Source: Candidatus Hydrogenedentota bacterium (GTDB lineage: Bacteria > Hydrogenedentota > Hydrogenedentia > Hydrogenedentales > SLHB01). From it: a stretch of 64,000 bases of DNA. Below the pieces are notes generated by a model. That model made no database searches. It was not told the DNA's origin and worked only from the letters and a program-made list of their open reading frames with translations. Both the position numbers and the translations under genes were made by a program. This document shows, one piece after another, positions 48,229 to 56,614 of this stretch (position 1 is its first letter; every line of letters begins with the position of its first letter). The DNA is taken from contig JABWCD010000003.1 in NCBI GenBank assembly GCA_013359265.1, forward strand, positions 285,815-349,814, in the 5' to 3' direction.

Positions 48229-49578
48229 TTAGAGCGGAACGCTCACGACGAATCGCACCTGGCCCGGCTTGTTTGCGGCAAGCGTTATGCCGCCGCCGTG
48301 ACTTTCCGCGATCTTCCTGCTGATCGCCAACCCCAAACCCGAGCCCTCCTGCCGCGTCGTATAGAACGGTTCGAAGATTCGTTCCGCGATCTCGTCGGGT
48401 ATTGGAGAACCGGAATTCTCGACAAAGAGATTGGCGCAGTCCGCCGCCCGATCGGCCCCGAGCAGTACGCGTCCGCCGGGTTCGGTGTAATTGATCGCAT
48501 TGATTCCCAAATTCAGCAACGCCTGGTGCATCTGAAACGGGTCGATTTCGATATCGAAATCTTCGTCGCAAGCGACGTCGATTCGCGGTCCTTCGGCCGG
48601 CAGTTGTGCAGCCAACAGATCACGCACGTAGGTCAACGTCAATCGGGCGGAAGTCGGCTTCTTCTGCGGCTCCTTCGGTTGCGCGAACGTCAACAAGTCC
48701 TTTGTAAGTTTGTCAAGCCGCTTGGACTCGACGGCCGCTAGTCCAATGAATTGACGCTCCGGGTCCGACGCGTCCCCCTTGCGCAGCGCCGCGTCCAATG
48801 CGTTCGTAACGACGGCGACGGGGTGCCGCAATTCGTGACTGATGACGTTGACCAATTGCCCCACCGCAGCAAGTTTTTCCTTCTCGAGCAGATGGCGTTG
48901 CGTCGCGCGGAGATCGTCGAGCATCCGGCGCGAGTCGTCCGCATACTTGACAGTCCTCTGAACGAGAATATGTACCAGAATCCCGACGAAGGGATAGATC
49001 AGCGCCATTGTTGCCAACTCGAATTGATGTTCAAGAGGCTTATGGGTGGGAAACGCCTTCGGGTGGAGATAATAGAATGTCCACAGTTCGAGGAAATTCA
49101 GGACCATAGCCATCAACGCCACGGCGATCACGGTCCGCAGCCTGTAACGAAAACAGGCCTGGATGAGCGGTACCATCAGTAATGCGATGAAGTGCGCTTC
49201 GTCCGTCTCCGAAAGAATGCTCACGGTGAACGCGAATGCTGTGTTTGCGCACAAGGAGACGAACGAGTACGTGGCGGCGCCGCGTTTCGTCAACGCAAAC
49301 ACGCGCCGCCAAAGCAGGTATGCTTCGATGCCCTGCTCCGACATGCGCGACAGCAACAAGACATAGACGAGCACGGAGCGCGTCGCGGAAACCCAATGCG
49401 CGAATGCGAGATGGATTAGCGCAATGAATCCCAGCGCGCAGACGTTCAGCCCAATAAAGACGAGTTCCTGGTATCGGAACTCTTCCACGCGCGCGCCGGA
49501 CGAGCCAGCATCGTATTTCCCGGACAATAATGCGTCCCCCATCGGAACCAGGCTTGCCCCCGAGAGAGTGTATCGCAT
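48229..49578 (-). CDS. Membrane histidine kinase paired with the NtrC-like regulator
   Basis: From the ATG 49576-49578 the product is 449 residues; a second ATG 12 codons on is possible, and neither has a clear ribosome site. The N-terminal half contains about six membrane helices (VFIGLNVCALGFIALIHLAF, FIALLMVPLIQACFRYRL, LATMALIYPFVGILVHILV) without a large periplasmic domain, so it probably senses the membrane or redox state. The kinase half has the H box (NVISHELRHPVAVV), N box (ALLNLGINAINYTEPGG) and ATP-lid glycines (FEPFYTTRQEGSGLGLAI). It would phosphorylate the NtrC-like regulator downstream. Confidence 0.92.
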   Translation of the reverse strand: MRYTLSGASLVPMGDALLSGKYDAGSSGARVEEFRYQELVFIGLNVCALGFIALIHLAFAHWVSATRSVLVYVLLLSRMSEQGIEAYLLWRRVFALTKRGAATYSFVSLCANTAFAFTVSILSETDEAHFIALLMVPLIQACFRYRLRTVIAVALMAMVLNFLELWTFYYLHPKAFPTHKPLEHQFELATMALIYPFVGILVHILVQRTVKYADDSRRMLDDLRATQRHLLEKEKLAAVGQLVNVISHELRHPVAVVTNALDAALRKGDASDPERQFIGLAAVESKRLDKLTKDLLTFAQPKEPQKKPTSARLTLTYVRDLLAAQLPAEGPRIDVACDEDFDIEIDPFQMHQALLNLGINAINYTEPGGRVLLGADRAADCANLFVENSGSPIPDEIAERIFEPFYTTRQEGSGLGLAISRKIAESHGGGITLAANKPGQVRFVVSVPL

Positions 49579-49777
49579 TGACCGCCAATACCGTGAACGC
49601 GGGTTCGCGCCGGCGTTTCCGCACGGGCGAGTTCGAGGGCGCCGCTGCAACATTGCTCTATACCGGTAGACAACGGATCGTGGCCCCGATTCGCTGCACG
49701 CCTCCTGGTCCATCCCACGGCGAATGGTTGGTGCGGCCCTTGTAGGGACAGCCACCGAAGCGGTGGCAGTCCGCCGA

Positions 49778-51364
49778 TCACATCTCCCAACCCGGTCGAT
49801 ACTCGCGGGTCAGATACCAGTTTGCGTCGGGGATGTTGGTGACTTTCGCGTTGGTAGAATCCCAAAGCAGCCTGCGCCCGCCCATTCGCAAGGAGACCGC
49901 TGCCAGATTGATGGCATCGGAGATCGGGCCCGCGAGCCGGAAGTCGCCGGGACTCAGCGGGCCTCCTCGAAACGCCTTAATCCAGTCGGCGTTTCGATCA
50001 CGCCGGCGCCTTGCATCGTCCCGATTCGACGTCTCCCGGGCGATGTCGCGCGCCGCGCGATACGCGAGCATCTTCGATTCGGGAATCAACCGTGAGTCTT
50101 CGCCGTGGAACCCACCCAGAATTCTACCCCGATCGCCGACGAACAACATTCCTTCTCCGTCCAGCTCCTTGTTGTCTGCGATTAGCTCTTCGGGAGTGCA
50201 AGGTTTCACGCCGCCGTCGTACCAGAAAATGTCCAGCGCGCCGCGGTCGCCCTTCGGAGCGAATCGCATGCGCACGGTGCACGCCGCGGGAAACGAAAAG
50301 TCGTTCTTGATCCGCCGGCAGACGTGGTCCGACGCAGTGCAAAGGTGACTGGGTGAAGATTCCACACTGAAGGGAGAATCCAGTTCGAGAAGCTGGAAAA
50401 TGGGCCACAGGCTGTAATGTCCCATATCCGCGATGGCCCCGCCGCCAAACTCGAACCAGCCGCGAAAGTTGGTATGGGTGTAGTTCGGGTGATACGGACG
50501 GTCCGTGGAGGGACCAAGCCACAGGTCCCAGTCAAACCCCGCCGGCACCGGAGGTGTATCGGCAGGCACTGTTGCGAATTGCGGCCACATCGGGCGCGAG
50601 GACCAATTGTGAATTTCGCGCAACGTGCCGATCGCACCGTTCCTGATCATGTCCAACACCGGTTTCAACCGCGATCCGTCGCTCGCAGCCAGGAAGTGCG
50701 TGGCGATGTTCTTCGCGCGCGCAGCCTGGACGACGGCCCTTGCTTCGAGCACGCGATTTCCCAACGGCTTGTGCATGATCACATTCATGCCCTTGTTCAT
50801 CGCCGCGACCGCGATGGCCGCGTGCGTGTGGTCCGGCGTCATCACTTTCACCGTGCTTACGTCTTTTTCTTGCTCGAGCAGTTCCCGGAAATCGACGTAC
50901 GTCGCGCAGCCTTTGAATCTTCTCCTGCCGCGTTGTTGCGCATAATACGTTTCTACAATTTCTTTGCCCACGTCCCGGCCGCCGGGAGGAACGTCGCTGC
51001 CCTCGCGCCACGCGGGGTCCTTGAGAAGCAGTCGAACATTGTTGCGCACCTCTCCCCTGTCCCATTCGAGATAGTTGAGGCCATCCTTCTCGACGTCGCA
51101 GACGGCTACGACCTGAATCTCCGGACTGGCGAGTATGCCGCCGATTTCGCGGATGGCCTGGGTACCGAATCCGATGCATGCGAGCGTTATCTTCTCGCTC
51201 GGCGCGACGTGTCCCGCTCCGCCCAAGACGTGGCGCGGAACGATCGTGAACGTGGCTGCGGCCGCGCCGCCGGTCCGTATGAATTGCCGCCGTGAAATGC
51301 TGTCCGGCAGGGCGCTTCCGCGATTCACCCTGCTGCGCTCGGGACGCGAAGGTTGGTGTCCCAT
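49778..51364 (-). CDS. Tat-exported Gfo/Idh/MocA-family oxidoreductase
   Basis: Starting at the ATG with GGAGGAATT upstream (51362-51364), the 528-residue protein has a twin-arginine signal (SRRQFIRTGGAAAATFTIVP). A Rossmann fold follows with ITLACIGFGTQA, VVAVCDVEKDG, VMTPDHTHAAIAVAAMNKGMNVIMHKPLG and the GGGAIADMGHYSLWPIF block. This is the periplasmic group of Gfo/Idh/MocA proteins abundant in planctomycetes and relatives, presumed to oxidise sugars or inositols with a bound NAD(P). Substrate and exact activity are unknown. A sugar-epimerase-like gene lies upstream on the same strand. Confidence 0.93.
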   Translation of the reverse strand: MGHQPSRPERSRVNRGSALPDSISRRQFIRTGGAAAATFTIVPRHVLGGAGHVAPSEKITLACIGFGTQAIREIGGILASPEIQVVAVCDVEKDGLNYLEWDRGEVRNNVRLLLKDPAWREGSDVPPGGRDVGKEIVETYYAQQRGRRRFKGCATYVDFRELLEQEKDVSTVKVMTPDHTHAAIAVAAMNKGMNVIMHKPLGNRVLEARAVVQAARAKNIATHFLAASDGSRLKPVLDMIRNGAIGTLREIHNWSSRPMWPQFATVPADTPPVPAGFDWDLWLGPSTDRPYHPNYTHTNFRGWFEFGGGAIADMGHYSLWPIFQLLELDSPFSVESSPSHLCTASDHVCRRIKNDFSFPAACTVRMRFAPKGDRGALDIFWYDGGVKPCTPEELIADNKELDGEGMLFVGDRGRILGGFHGEDSRLIPESKMLAYRAARDIARETSNRDDARRRRDRNADWIKAFRGGPLSPGDFRLAGPISDAINLAAVSLRMGGRRLLWDSTNAKVTNIPDANWYLTREYRPGWEM

Positions 51365-51519
51365 GGGAATTCCTCCGAAGACTGAGGTGAGTATAAAGGC
51401 GCGGAGAAGCTGCAATGCCTCCTGGCGTCCCCCATCGTTTCGGTTACCGCTTCAGCCGGAAACGATCGCCGAAGTTCGCCGCAACCGCGGCGATGAACAC
51501 CCGCCATAAGACAGTCGAA

Positions 51520-52068
51520 TCAGACTGGCCGGTTCGAGGTCCCGTGATGGTGTCCGTGTTGATGCCGATGCTTGTGCCGGTGCTTCTTGTGCTTGCGGTC
51601 TTCCTCGGCCTTGAGGCGCGCGAGCCGCTGAACGCGTTGCGCCGCGAACGCGGCGCGTCGGGCAAGTAGCGCGCAGGTCATCCCCAAAACAAAGAGCAGC
51701 GCAGTCACGATCGCTGGGGCATAGGATTGCCCGGAGGGGAGAAACCGCGCGGGATCGGTTGGATCGAATACGACGGGTACGGAAAACTCCGCGTTGCTGT
51801 TCGCGTCGCCGCCGCGGAGTTCTCCTTTATAGCTACGAGCGTATATCGCGGACTCGAGCGACAGCCGCAGCCGGTATTCCCCGGCGGCAAGCGGTTCGGC
51901 CGTGGCCATGCCGTGGGTACCGGTCGCTTCAAGGGTGAGTTGGCGGACGATATTGTTCTTGTTACCGATCCACGCGGCGGCAATGACCAGCGCGACGCCG
52001 ACCGCCATCATGGCGAGTTGCATCCAGTTCCTGGCGAGATAGCTACCTGTCGGGACCTCGTTGCTCAC
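51520..52068 (-). CDS. Two-helix membrane protein with His/Lys-rich tail
   Basis: This 182-residue protein (GTG start inside the end of the epimerase gene, 26-base overlap) has a membrane helix at about 17-36 (LAMMAVGVALVIAAAWIG). A beta-rich extracytoplasmic segment follows (ATAEPLAAGEYRLRLSLESAIYARSYKGELRG). A second helix (VTALLFVLGMTCALLARRAAF) precedes a C-terminal cytoplasmic tail ending in KHKKHRHKHRHQHGHHHG. The layout resembles a DUF3592-like membrane protein. The His-rich tail may bind metal. Function is unknown; overlap with the epimerase gene implies co-expression. Confidence 0.75.
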   Translation of the reverse strand: MSNEVPTGSYLARNWMQLAMMAVGVALVIAAAWIGNKNNIVRQLTLEATGTHGMATAEPLAAGEYRLRLSLESAIYARSYKGELRGGDANSNAEFSVPVVFDPTDPARFLPSGQSYAPAIVTALLFVLGMTCALLARRAAFAAQRVQRLARLKAEEDRKHKKHRHKHRHQHGHHHGTSNRPV

Positions 52069-52942
52069 AGCTCGCGATCAACTCCCTGACGTGCGCGGCA
52101 TCGCGTTCGAGTACCCGAATGCGTTCCGCGCCCGGCGCGAACTTCTCGAGCGACTCGTTCTCGATGCATACATCGCCGCTGTAGCCCGCTCCCGCGAGCA
52201 GTCGCAGCACGCGCCCGTGATCGATGTCACCCTCGTCCATCGGGCACGTATAGGTACCGTACTCCCAGCCAATATCGCGGTGCACTTCCCGCTTATCCGG
52301 AGGATACGCAATATTCTTCACATGCGTATGCCGGGCATACGGTGCCAAGAGTTTCAGGATACCATACACCTCGCTCAAAGGATACCCCCTCCAATAAAAG
52401 TTGGCGGTATCCAAGGTCAGGCCAAGGCGATCGGAATCGACCTCCTCGAGTATGTGGAGCAGGAACCCGAGACTGTTCCCCGCCACGCCGTGATTTTCGA
52501 TGGCGAGGGCGACGGCACTTGTTCCCGTCTCCTGGATGACCTCACCCAGTACGGAACAGAAAAGCTCGACCCGGAATCCATACGCTAAGTCTTTCTCGCG
52601 GCTTAACATAGAGTCGATGCGAATGGAGTCGCAGCCGAGAGGGCCCGCGGTCTCGACGGCCCGTTTGAGCCATTCGACATGCTCGTCCTGTTTTCCGACG
52701 GACAGGTCACGCGCCGTGAGGAGACTGCAACAGCGGATGCCGAGACCATCGAGGTGCGAGCGGTAGGCCTGCGCCTCGGTCGCATCATACAGGACGTAGC
52801 TGTCGGGGGAGTCCAGCGCAATCGCGCGGAATTCGTCGTCGAGCCGAATCTCGACGGCGTCGATGCCCAAGTGGCGCAACCCCGCGACCGGGGTCTCGAA
52901 GTCCCCGCCGGCGATCATGGCGTCGCGGATGGAGAGGTACAT
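52043..52942 (-). CDS. Xylose-isomerase-like sugar phosphate isomerase/epimerase
   Basis: This 299-residue protein has the TIM-barrel pattern of the AP-endonuclease-2/xylose-isomerase-like family: GIDAVEIRLDDEF, LAIENHG, LGLTLDTANFYWRGY, HTHVKNIAYPP, EGDIDHGRVLRLL and GYSGDVCIENES. Metal-binding Glu, Asp, His and Glu residues are in the expected strands. It probably isomerises or epimerises a sugar or inositol derivative, in line with the Gfo/Idh/MocA gene nearby on the same strand. The true substrate cannot be deduced. Confidence 0.9.
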   Translation of the reverse strand: MYLSIRDAMIAGGDFETPVAGLRHLGIDAVEIRLDDEFRAIALDSPDSYVLYDATEAQAYRSHLDGLGIRCCSLLTARDLSVGKQDEHVEWLKRAVETAGPLGCDSIRIDSMLSREKDLAYGFRVELFCSVLGEVIQETGTSAVALAIENHGVAGNSLGFLLHILEEVDSDRLGLTLDTANFYWRGYPLSEVYGILKLLAPYARHTHVKNIAYPPDKREVHRDIGWEYGTYTCPMDEGDIDHGRVLRLLAGAGYSGDVCIENESLEKFAPGAERIRVLERDAAHVRELIASCEQRGPDR

Positions 52943-52949
52943 AACCGAG

Positions 52950-53162
52950 TCACGCCAGCATCAGGCGCTCACCTTTTGGTTCAGGGATCGGATCCCCGAA
53001 TTCGCGGGCCGTATCCAGCCAAAGCTGTACGGCATCGTTCACATTCTCAAGGGCCGAATCGCGTGAATCGCCGTGCGCCATGCACCCGGGCAGTTCGGGC
53101 ACAACGGCAACAAACGCGTCATCTTCGTCGCTCCAGTAGATGATGATTTCGTACCGGTGCAT
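52950..53162 (-). CDS. HicB-type antitoxin-like protein without HicA
   Basis: This 70-residue protein reads MHRYEIIIYWSDEDDAFVAV then PELPGCMAHGDSRDSALENVNDAVQLWLDTARE, the full short-HicB fold. GGAGAG lies upstream. A frame of about 27 codons ends in TAATG overlapping its start, but lacks a start codon and any recognisable HicA motif, so no HicA toxin is present. It may be an orphan antitoxin left after loss of the toxin. It is a separate lineage from the HicB-like protein at 20609. Confidence 0.85.
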   Translation of the reverse strand: MHRYEIIIYWSDEDDAFVAVVPELPGCMAHGDSRDSALENVNDAVQLWLDTAREFGDPIPEPKGERLMLA

Positions 53163-53387
53163 TAGCGCTGCTCTCCAAGCCTATATCTTATCAGGATTCG
53201 ACGTACGTGCTTCACCTGATACGGTTTTGCTTTGCCTTTATCGGACTGCAGGGTTAATCAGACCGCGTATACCGGGGCGACGAAAGACATGATGGCTGCC
53301 ACGCGTGCGTTCCACAAATCCAAGTTGCCTCAAGAGCGCGCACTAATCCTCGAACCCAATGCTCGCATCGGAATCGCCGGGTAGCCC

Positions 53388-53579
53388 GGATTTTTCACGC
53401 GAACAGCCAAAACGTGTGCTATCCGTTGCGTCACATGAAGTTCCATAGGCTCCCGGTCTATACAGGCTGTTCGCGTGAAAAATCCTCTCGCCATGCGCTC
53501 GAGGGCTTACTCGTGAGCATTTCTCACCGCACCGAAGGATTTTGCATCCACTGCGGCGTCGTGCGGCGGTGAGAAATGC
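53388..53579. repeat. Two consecutive perfect inverted repeats
   Basis: The first is a perfect 21-base inverted repeat (53388-53408 and 53465-53485) that starts GGATTTTTCACGCG. The second is a perfect 14-base inverted repeat, GCATTTCTCACCGC (53517-53530) with its complement (53566-53579). Both lie in the 450-base gap downstream of the thiolase gene, and the arms share TTTCAC/TTCTCAC cores. They could be two halves of a non-coding mobile repeat or strong RNA hairpins ending the thiolase transcript. Nothing else is recognisable in the gap from 53163 to 53615. Confidence 0.65.
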
Positions 53580-53615
53580 GGGATAGTACCGCGGCGATAA
53601 TCTTGTCCTGCTGCG

Positions 53616-54770
53616 TCACGCCGCGCAGTTTTCGATAATCGTCGCAGTGGCCATACCGTGGCCGATGCACATGGTTTGCAGGCCGTAGCGGGCGCCCGTG
53701 CGTTCGAGTTCGTGGACGAGCTTGGTCATGAGGATCGCTCCCGTCGCGCCGAGCGGATGCCCGAGGGCAATCGCGCCGCCGTTCGGGTTGACGCGCTTCA
53801 TGTCGGGCTTAATCTCGCGCGCCCACGCGAGCACGACCGATGCGAAGGCCTCGTTGATCTCGATCGCGTCGATGTCGCCGATCTTCATACCCGAGCGTTC
53901 GAGCACTTTCTGCGTCGCGGGGATCGGGCCGGTGAGCGTGAGATCGGGATCGCTGCCCACGACCACGCGCGCGACGATCTTGGCGCGTTTCTTGAGGCCC
54001 AGCGCATCGGCTTTTTCCGCCGACGCCAGCAGCACCGCGCCCGCGCCGTCGGAAATCTGGCTGGCGTTTGCGGCCGTCACCGTGCCATTTTCCTTGAACA
54101 CGGTCGCGAGTTGCGCCATCTTCTCGAGGTTCGGTGTGCGAACGCCTTCGTCGGTGTCGACGATCTTTGTCGACCCGTTGATTTTCACTTCGACCGGCAT
54201 AATCTGGGACTTGAAATATCCCTGCGCGATCGCATTCCCTGCCTTGATGTGGCTGTTCGCGGAGAACTCGTCCGATTCCTTGCGCGTGATGTTCCACTTC
54301 TCCGCGAGTTTCTCCGCGCAGATGCCCATCGGCGAGAGCGAATAGGGATAGCTGGCCAGGAATTCGTCGTCGAGCACTCCCCAATCGCTGCCCATCGGCA
54401 CCGTGCCCATCATCTCGACGCCGCCGCCGATCGCGAGATTCATGTCACCCGCGGAAATCGCCTGGCTGGCAAAGTGGACCGCCTGCTGGCCGGACCCGCA
54501 CATGCGGTTAAGTTGCACCCCCGGCACTTCGATCGGAAATCCCGCCTTCAATAAGGCGAGCCGCGCGACGTTTGCACCCTGCTTGCCCATCGGCGTTACG
54601 CACCCGGCGATCACGTCTTCCACGTCGGACTTCTGAACGCCGGCGCGCTTCACGCATTCGCCAAGGGTCTGCGCCAACAAATCGACGGGATGGACCGAAT
54701 GCAACGCGCCGTCGTCCCGGCCCCGGCCGATGGGTGTCCGCACCGCCTCAACGATAAACACGTCACGCAT
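53616..54770 (-). CDS. Acetyl-CoA acyltransferase/acetyltransferase (thiolase II-type)
   Basis: This 384-residue thiolase has GAGG before its ATG. It contains the nucleophile Cys91 in NRMCGSGQQAV, the GGAIALGHPLGATGA histidine loop and the second cysteine in QTMCIGHGMATA. It differs from the FadA-type protein at 14067 (MCGSG versus FCSSG), so it may serve another chain-length range or the acetoacetyl-CoA step. Neither a dehydrogenase nor a transferase gene adjoins it. It is divergent from the respiratory operon at 55045. Confidence 0.93.
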   Translation of the reverse strand: MRDVFIVEAVRTPIGRGRDDGALHSVHPVDLLAQTLGECVKRAGVQKSDVEDVIAGCVTPMGKQGANVARLALLKAGFPIEVPGVQLNRMCGSGQQAVHFASQAISAGDMNLAIGGGVEMMGTVPMGSDWGVLDDEFLASYPYSLSPMGICAEKLAEKWNITRKESDEFSANSHIKAGNAIAQGYFKSQIMPVEVKINGSTKIVDTDEGVRTPNLEKMAQLATVFKENGTVTAANASQISDGAGAVLLASAEKADALGLKKRAKIVARVVVGSDPDLTLTGPIPATQKVLERSGMKIGDIDAIEINEAFASVVLAWAREIKPDMKRVNPNGGAIALGHPLGATGAILMTKLVHELERTGARYGLQTMCIGHGMATATIIENCAA

Positions 54771-54916
54771 GGAAATACCTCCTCAAAAATGCCTGGCCCG
54801 GCAGGGTGGCAGCCCAGTCTATCGACCGGTAGTTCGGTCGTAATCGAGCCATGCTACCACGGGCATGTCGATCTTCGCCACCTCCGCCAATCACAAGTGA
54901 AGAGCGCATAAAGATG

Positions 54917-54939
54917 TATAATCGTGAAATCTTTCACGA
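54917..54939 (+). promoter_or_regulatory. TATAAT box followed by a palindrome upstream of the respiratory operon
   Basis: TATAAT (54917-54922) is a perfect -10 consensus without a clear -35. The next bases form TCGTGAAA-TC-TTTCACGA (54922-54939), a palindrome with perfect 8-base arms covering the expected transcription start. This is a natural site for a repressor controlling the CydA-like/Rieske operon that begins at 55045. Confidence 0.5.
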
Positions 54940-55044
54940 ATTTGAATTCGGCCTATCCCGTCCACTATAAAGTTGCCGCGACTATCCCGCTTCGGTCGGG
55001 GGACCGAACAATGCGCGGCCGCATCCGAATTATGGAGGTTCGAT

Positions 55045-56151
55045 ATGGGGGCGTTTCCAGCAGTCGACCCGATCCCATTGCCGGCGCCCGTCTGGCTGTT
55101 CAAACTCTTGAACGTCGTCACGCTGGTCCTTCATTTCTATGCAGTCCATTTTCTCGTAGGCGGACTGTTCGTGGCGCTGCTTTGGCGCATGCTGGGGAGC
55201 CGGCGCGCGTCGGCGCCGATGCTAACGGGGTCGGACGAGATTGTGCGCCGCCTGCCGCTGGCGATGACCTACGTGATCAATCTCGGCATCCCGCCGCTGT
55301 TGTTCACACAAGTGCTCTACGGCCGCGCACTGTACACGAGTAGTGTCCTGATCGGCGCCTGGTGGATAGGTGTCGTCTTCATGGTCATTTTCTCGTATGC
55401 GCTGCTTTACGCGATGGCGAAGCGTGCGGACACCAACGGGGCATGGGGATGGATCGCGCTCGTCGCGCTGATCGTCGTGATCAAGATAGGCGCGATTTAT
55501 TCCTCGAACATGACACTGATGCTTCGTCCCGAGGCATGGAACGCGATGTATTCGGCGAGCGGCGGAGGGCTTTATCTTCCAAGTGGCGATCCCACGTTGG
55601 CGCCGCGCTGGCTGTATATGATGCTGGGGTCAGTCGGCGTGACGGGAATCGCACTGATGTTTTTGCCCGCGCGCCTCGATGCGGACCACGCGGCGCGCAC
55701 GTTGCTGCGCGCGTGGGGCGGAAGAATCCTCGCCATATTCACGACGATCCAGATCGCGCTGGGCGCATGGGTGTTCTGCTCGCAGCCCGACGCCGTTCGC
55801 GCGGGGCTCACCGAAAACTCCATTTATTTGATCTTTATTGGTCTGTGGTTCGTCACAGCCCTCGCGACGATAGGCGGTGGAATGGCCGCGACGTACCGCG
55901 CTGGATACGCCACGGCGATTGTATGCGCGGCGTTTTCCTTCGTAAACGTTCTCGCGATGGTGTTGGTGCGGGACGGTATCCGCGATGTGGCGTTGGACGC
56001 GCATGGGATGAATGTGTGGGACCGGGAAGTCGTGGCGAACTGGTCCACGATCGGCTTGTTTCTGATCTTGTTTGTCATCGCCGTAGGTCTTGTCCTTTGG
56101 ATGGGCAAGGTCCTGATGTCGGCGCAACGGGAGAGTGCGCACTATGGCTGA
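55045..56151 (+). CDS. Polytopic CydA-like membrane protein, first gene of a respiratory operon
   Basis: The start at ATG 55045 has GGAGG 7 bases upstream and gives 368 residues with about eight to nine membrane helices. Helix 1 has LNVVTLVLHFYAVHFLVGGLF, closely matching the FHVLVSHFAIGGGF helix of the last gene of the operon. The two are therefore paralogous and distantly resemble cytochrome bd subunit I (CydA). Histidines in helix 1 could bind heme b. It lacks CxxCH motifs. It overlaps the Rieske gene by 8 bases. I infer a membrane heme protein of a quinol-oxidising complex; no direct family assignment is certain. Confidence 0.72.
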   Translation: MGAFPAVDPIPLPAPVWLFKLLNVVTLVLHFYAVHFLVGGLFVALLWRMLGSRRASAPMLTGSDEIVRRLPLAMTYVINLGIPPLLFTQVLYGRALYTSSVLIGAWWIGVVFMVIFSYALLYAMAKRADTNGAWGWIALVALIVVIKIGAIYSSNMTLMLRPEAWNAMYSASGGGLYLPSGDPTLAPRWLYMMLGSVGVTGIALMFLPARLDADHAARTLLRAWGGRILAIFTTIQIALGAWVFCSQPDAVRAGLTENSIYLIFIGLWFVTALATIGGGMAATYRAGYATAIVCAAFSFVNVLAMVLVRDGIRDVALDAHGMNVWDREVVANWSTIGLFLILFVIAVGLVLWMGKVLMSAQRESAHYG

Positions 56152-56614
56152 TTCGATGGCGGATGGACCGGCCGTGCCGGTGCCGCGCAAGATATTTGTA
56201 CAAACATTGGTCGGAGTCGTCGGCGCGGGCTACGCAGCGGCGGTGGCCTACCCCGTCTACCGCTATCTCGCGACGCCCGCGCGGCGCGAAGCTTCTGCAC
56301 CGGCCGTCACCGAAGTGGCACTTCCCGAGGCAACCATGCCGAAACCGGGCACGGCGCTGAGTTTCATGTTCGGTACACGTCCGGCAGTGTTGATCCATCA
56401 CGCAGACGGGACAGTGGCGTGTTTCGACGCCGTGTGTACGCACCTCGCGTGCACGGTGCAATACCAGCCGCAGAACGGGCGCATCTTCTGCCCCTGCCAC
56501 GGTGGCGTGTACGACCCAGCGACCGGCAAGAACGTGGCGGGGCCGCCCCCGAAGCCTCTGCGGCAGCACAATGTGGAGCAGCGCGATGGCCAGATTATCG
56601 TCACCCGCGTCTAG
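56144..56614 (+). CDS. Rieske [2Fe-2S] protein
   Basis: From ATG 56144 (8-base overlap with the previous gene), the 156-residue protein has an N-terminal membrane helix (VQTLVGVVGAGYAAAVAYPVYRYL). The complete Rieske signature follows: CTHLAC and CPCHGGVYDPATG, each supplying one Cys and one His ligand to the cluster. In bc1/b6f complexes this protein takes one electron from quinol and passes it to a cytochrome c. The size, topology and order (Rieske before cytochrome b) match bacterial b6f/bc-type operons. The next gene overlaps by 29 bases. Confidence 0.95.
   Translation: MADSMADGPAVPVPRKIFVQTLVGVVGAGYAAAVAYPVYRYLATPARREASAPAVTEVALPEATMPKPGTALSFMFGTRPAVLIHHADGTVACFDAVCTHLACTVQYQPQNGRIFCPCHGGVYDPATGKNVAGPPPKPLRQHNVEQRDGQIIVTRV

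Noticed and set aside
53163..53260. Possible HicA toxin upstream of the HicB at 52950
   Set aside because: The frame overlapping the HicB start is only about 27 codons, lacks a start codon, and has no HicA motif.
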